From contig OX030966.1 of NCBI GenBank assembly GCA_943735955.1, positions 4,199,976 through 4,263,975 on the forward strand: a DNA stretch of 64,000 nt, read 5' to 3'. How positions within the stretch are numbered: the stretch's first letter is position 1; every line of letters begins with the position of its first letter. Below the pieces are notes generated by a model. The model made no database searches. It saw only the letters and a list, made by a program, of their open reading frames with translations, and was not told where the DNA came from. This document shows positions 59,954 to 64,000 of the stretch, one piece after another. The stretch is from Piscicola geometra. Lineage: Eukaryota; Annelida; Clitellata; Hirudinida; Piscicolidae. Position numbers and translations under genes: made by a program.

Positions 59954-61252
59954 TTTTCTGTGATAAGTAGCTAAATAATTAAATATATAAATAAAATTTA
60001 ATAGATAAAATAAAATATGCATTAATTCTCTTATTGATAGACATATATACTCACCTATATTCTAAACTCAACCTTTGGTACGAAATCAAAAAAGAGGATT
60101 CAAAATTCAAGTTTCTAGATTTGAGAACTTAAAACTAAACTTAGATACATAAGTTTGAAATGATTACTTAAAATTATTTAGTATGAATGTATCATGATTT
60201 CAAATATAAATTTTTGTTTTTAATTTTTATGTAACTTTTAAATTTATGTATTTAAAAAAAATTGTTTCAAGAAAATCAAGAATAGCAAAATACCATAAGA
60301 AAAAGCATACATATATAGTATATTACTATATTTATATGAGTAATATTAGTATATGTATTATGAGTAATATTACTATATGTATATAAGAACACATTTTTCA
60401 AAAGTAAAAACCTATAAAAAGCGGTGAAGACCAGATAAACTGCACATTTATCATAGGACTATACAAAACATTAGTGATTGATTGATTGATTGATAGGACT
60501 GAACAGAATTAGTCTTTATAAAGTAGTATGAAAATGGTTAGAGGGGGGAGGGGGGATTTGACACCTATCATCATACCTTTATTCGATTGATTGATTAAAC
60601 TCGATTCGTCAGGGCATTTATTTCAAGACAGCGCCATCTTTCGCAGGTTATTTACACAAAAACAATTAAAGTTTTTTACATTTTTTTGAAGTTGTAAAAA
60701 ATTAAGTCATCAATTTATAAAAAAACAACGAATGTGTGAGTCAACACGCCAATTAGAAAAATTGATTCATAAATGATGGAATATTATCAAAATATAGAAG
60801 AAAAAAGGCATAGAAAAGATAATTTTAAATGATTTGTTAACAGTAATTTCATTTTTTGCCATTTATCTACCATTAAATGAGGGTATTTTGAAATAAAATC
60901 GTCTCTATAAAAATGAATGGCACCACAATCAAAACGCTGCAAAAATATAGCACGAAAAGACACACATTGCAGCTAATGATCTCAAAAATCACCAAAGCAG
61001 CACAACACACACACAAAAATACACACACAAAAATACACACACAAAAACACACACACACACACGCACACACACACACATAAACTCACTCATAAACACACAA
61101 ACACACCACCGACTAAGCAAATTAGTATGTAGAGCAGCAATTACTACTACAAAAGAAGCGTACATCATCATCATCAACACCACATATTTACTCTCATCTC
61201 TACTAGTTCGCGCAACTATCATCATAACCCCCTTCCCCCAATATAACTATTA
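59954..61252. other. Spacer upstream of ESD
   Basis: AT-rich ESD 5' flank and the PCYT1 3' flank. Contains TATATA/ATTACTATAT patches near 60310-60390, (GATT)n near 60475-60500 and a CACA-rich stretch at about 61000-61105. No gene seen. Confidence 0.55.
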
Positions 61253-62669
<1,417 letters not shown>

Positions 62670-62849
62670 CTGTGTGGGGGGGGGGGGGGGGGGGGTGGGG
62701 GAGGGGGGAGGTGGGAGAGGGAGAAGGTGAGGGGGGTTGATGGATTGAAAAGGAGAGTGGGTGGTCTGAAGTGGTTGAGGAGGTGAGTGGTAGAGTTGGT
62801 TAGGTGGGTGTGGAAGAGTTGGTTGGAGCTGGAAGATGGGTTGGTTAAA

Positions 62850-63055
62850 TGGTTAGGTAGGTAGGTAGGAGTAGAAGGGTGGGTAGAAGGGGAAGGGTAA
62901 GTAGGAGTGGAAGGGTAGGTAGAAGGGGAAAGGTGGGTAGGAGTGGGAGGGTGGGTAGAAGGGGAAGGGTGGGTAGGAGTGGGAGGGTGAGTAGGAATGG
63001 AAGGGTAGGTAGAAGGGGAAGGGTGGGTAGGAGTGGAAGGGTAGGTAGAAGCGGA
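62850..63055 (+). repeat. Approximately 30-bp G/A-rich minisatellite
   Basis: About seven units in which GGTAGGAGTGGAAGGGTAGG alternates with TAGAAGGGGAAGGGTGGG. Confidence 0.9.
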
Positions 63056-63834
63056 AGGCTGGTGATGGCAACGACCACATGCCAGAGGCACACCAGAAAT
63101 TCATCACAATAAACTAGCATCAAGAGCTCCTAAAGCGTGATGCATACGATAGACAGAAGCTCAACCTACCTTCGAAAGGTCAGCTGCAACACGAGCAAGA
63201 AGCGAAGATAGAAGAAAACACCTTGAAAGAAAAACTCTCAAAAACTCACTATTTCTGATGCAAGGAACCAACCACCAGTCAACAAGCGGGGAAACACCTG
63301 ATCACCTACCTCCTTGAAGAAGCCATCGAGAGCAATAGAGCATCAGCCGCCCGTGATGGATAAGACTGAAGAAATCAATAAAACGTTATCCACCCATGAA
63401 GAAGAAAAGGACTGAAGACGCAAAGGTTCGTAGAAACTTCAAATTTCTTCTTTGTCCTCTTCACATCCATAACTTCAAAGGCAAGACATACCTCATCAGA
63501 AGATTTAAAAAAAGTTAAATATAAAAATAAATAAATAAACTGTCATTTGAAATACGAAGACACCAAGCCCAGATACGCTGGCATGATCAGAGGCCTGCTG
63601 TGGCACATGGGCAAGCCCGAAGGGAGAAGGGAAAGAGGGGAAGTAGGAGATGAACTGAGTAGGGTGGATGTGATGGAAGGTTTGGGATGGGAGAAGTTTT
63701 AAAAAGTGAAAAATTAGAGCGACTTTCTTCAGGCGGTTAGTGGAAAGAAGCTTATCTGCTTCCACTTTATCACAACTTCGTCTCTTATCTTTCCACCCAT
63801 TCCAACTATCCTGCCCCTCTCATTCTAACCATCT

Positions 63835-64000
63835 ACCTCCTGAGATCACCACCACCCTCCTCCACCAACTCACCACCACCCTCCTCCACCAACTCACCAC
63901 CACCCTCCTCCACCAACTCACCACCACCTTCTTCCACCAACTCACCACCACCCTCCTCCACCAACTCACCAACACCCTCCTCCACCAACTCACCACCACC
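63835..64000 (+). repeat. 24-25 bp minisatellite running off the window edge
   Basis: Tandem CACCACCCTCCTCCACCAACT units, about six or seven copies, still continuing at position 64000. Confidence 0.92.

Larger units (their letters stand above)
62670..64000. other. PCYT1 upstream intron or flank with arrays; no gene resolved
   Basis: A poly-G run of about 20 bases sits at 62676-62695. About 60 bp further on, G-rich sequence begins and includes a roughly 30-bp array at about 62850-63055 (GGTAGGAGTGGAAGGGTAGG units). From 63060 to 63540 there is non-repetitive A-rich sequence ending in (AAAT)n, possibly a decayed retroelement. From about 63840 to the window end a 24-25 bp CACCACCCTCCTCCACCAAC array runs off the edge. 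I could not identify further PCYT1 exons. Confidence 0.5.

Overview
This 64 kb window is nuclear DNA of an animal. Every recognisable gene is split by GT-AG introns, intergenic spacers are AT-rich, and much of the intron sequence is simple repeat or minisatellite. The gene set (laminin, GALK2-type kinase, p24 cargo receptor, Aster/GRAMD1 sterol transporter, TFIIA, S-formylglutathione hydrolase, phosphocholine cytidylyltransferase) is metazoan. The laminin is unlike textbook bilaterian chains, which would suit an early-diverging or strongly derived marine invertebrate. I cannot name the species.

Layout: (1) 814-4912, + strand, a GALK2-like GHMP kinase lacking its first exon(s). (2) 6765-8482, - strand, a five-exon p24/TMED protein, divergent from (3) 8952-26712, + strand, a laminin chain of about 2,128 residues in 41 exons: LN, LE, domain IV type B, LE, domain IV type A, LE, coiled coil, and a gamma-like C-terminus with a cysteine close to the end. 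(4) 27136-43156, + strand, GRAMD1/Aster: GRAM domain, ASTER (VASt) domain and a membrane anchor, with introns full of arrays. (5) 44452-52347, + strand, a 21-exon gene for a secreted protein of about 1,746 residues built from nine copies of a module I cannot assign; phase-1 introns separate the modules. (6) 52498-52998, - strand, a 102-residue two-helix membrane protein of unknown function. (7) 53320-56720, + strand, TFIIA alpha/beta precursor (GTF2A1). (8) 57798-59953, - strand, S-formylglutathione hydrolase (ESD). (9) 61253-62669, - strand, the 3' exons of a CTP:phosphocholine cytidylyltransferase (PCYT1).

These genes do not form a pathway or operon; they are ordinary unlinked animal genes. 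Exon boundaries were worked out by hand. In most genes the reading frames close exactly across every junction, which is the main support for the models. The features most worth a second look are the laminin combining beta-type and gamma-type domains, the nine-module secreted protein, an intron made almost wholly of (TAC)n, intron ends carrying mutually complementary simple repeats, and a SINE inserted into another SINE with a visible target-site duplication.
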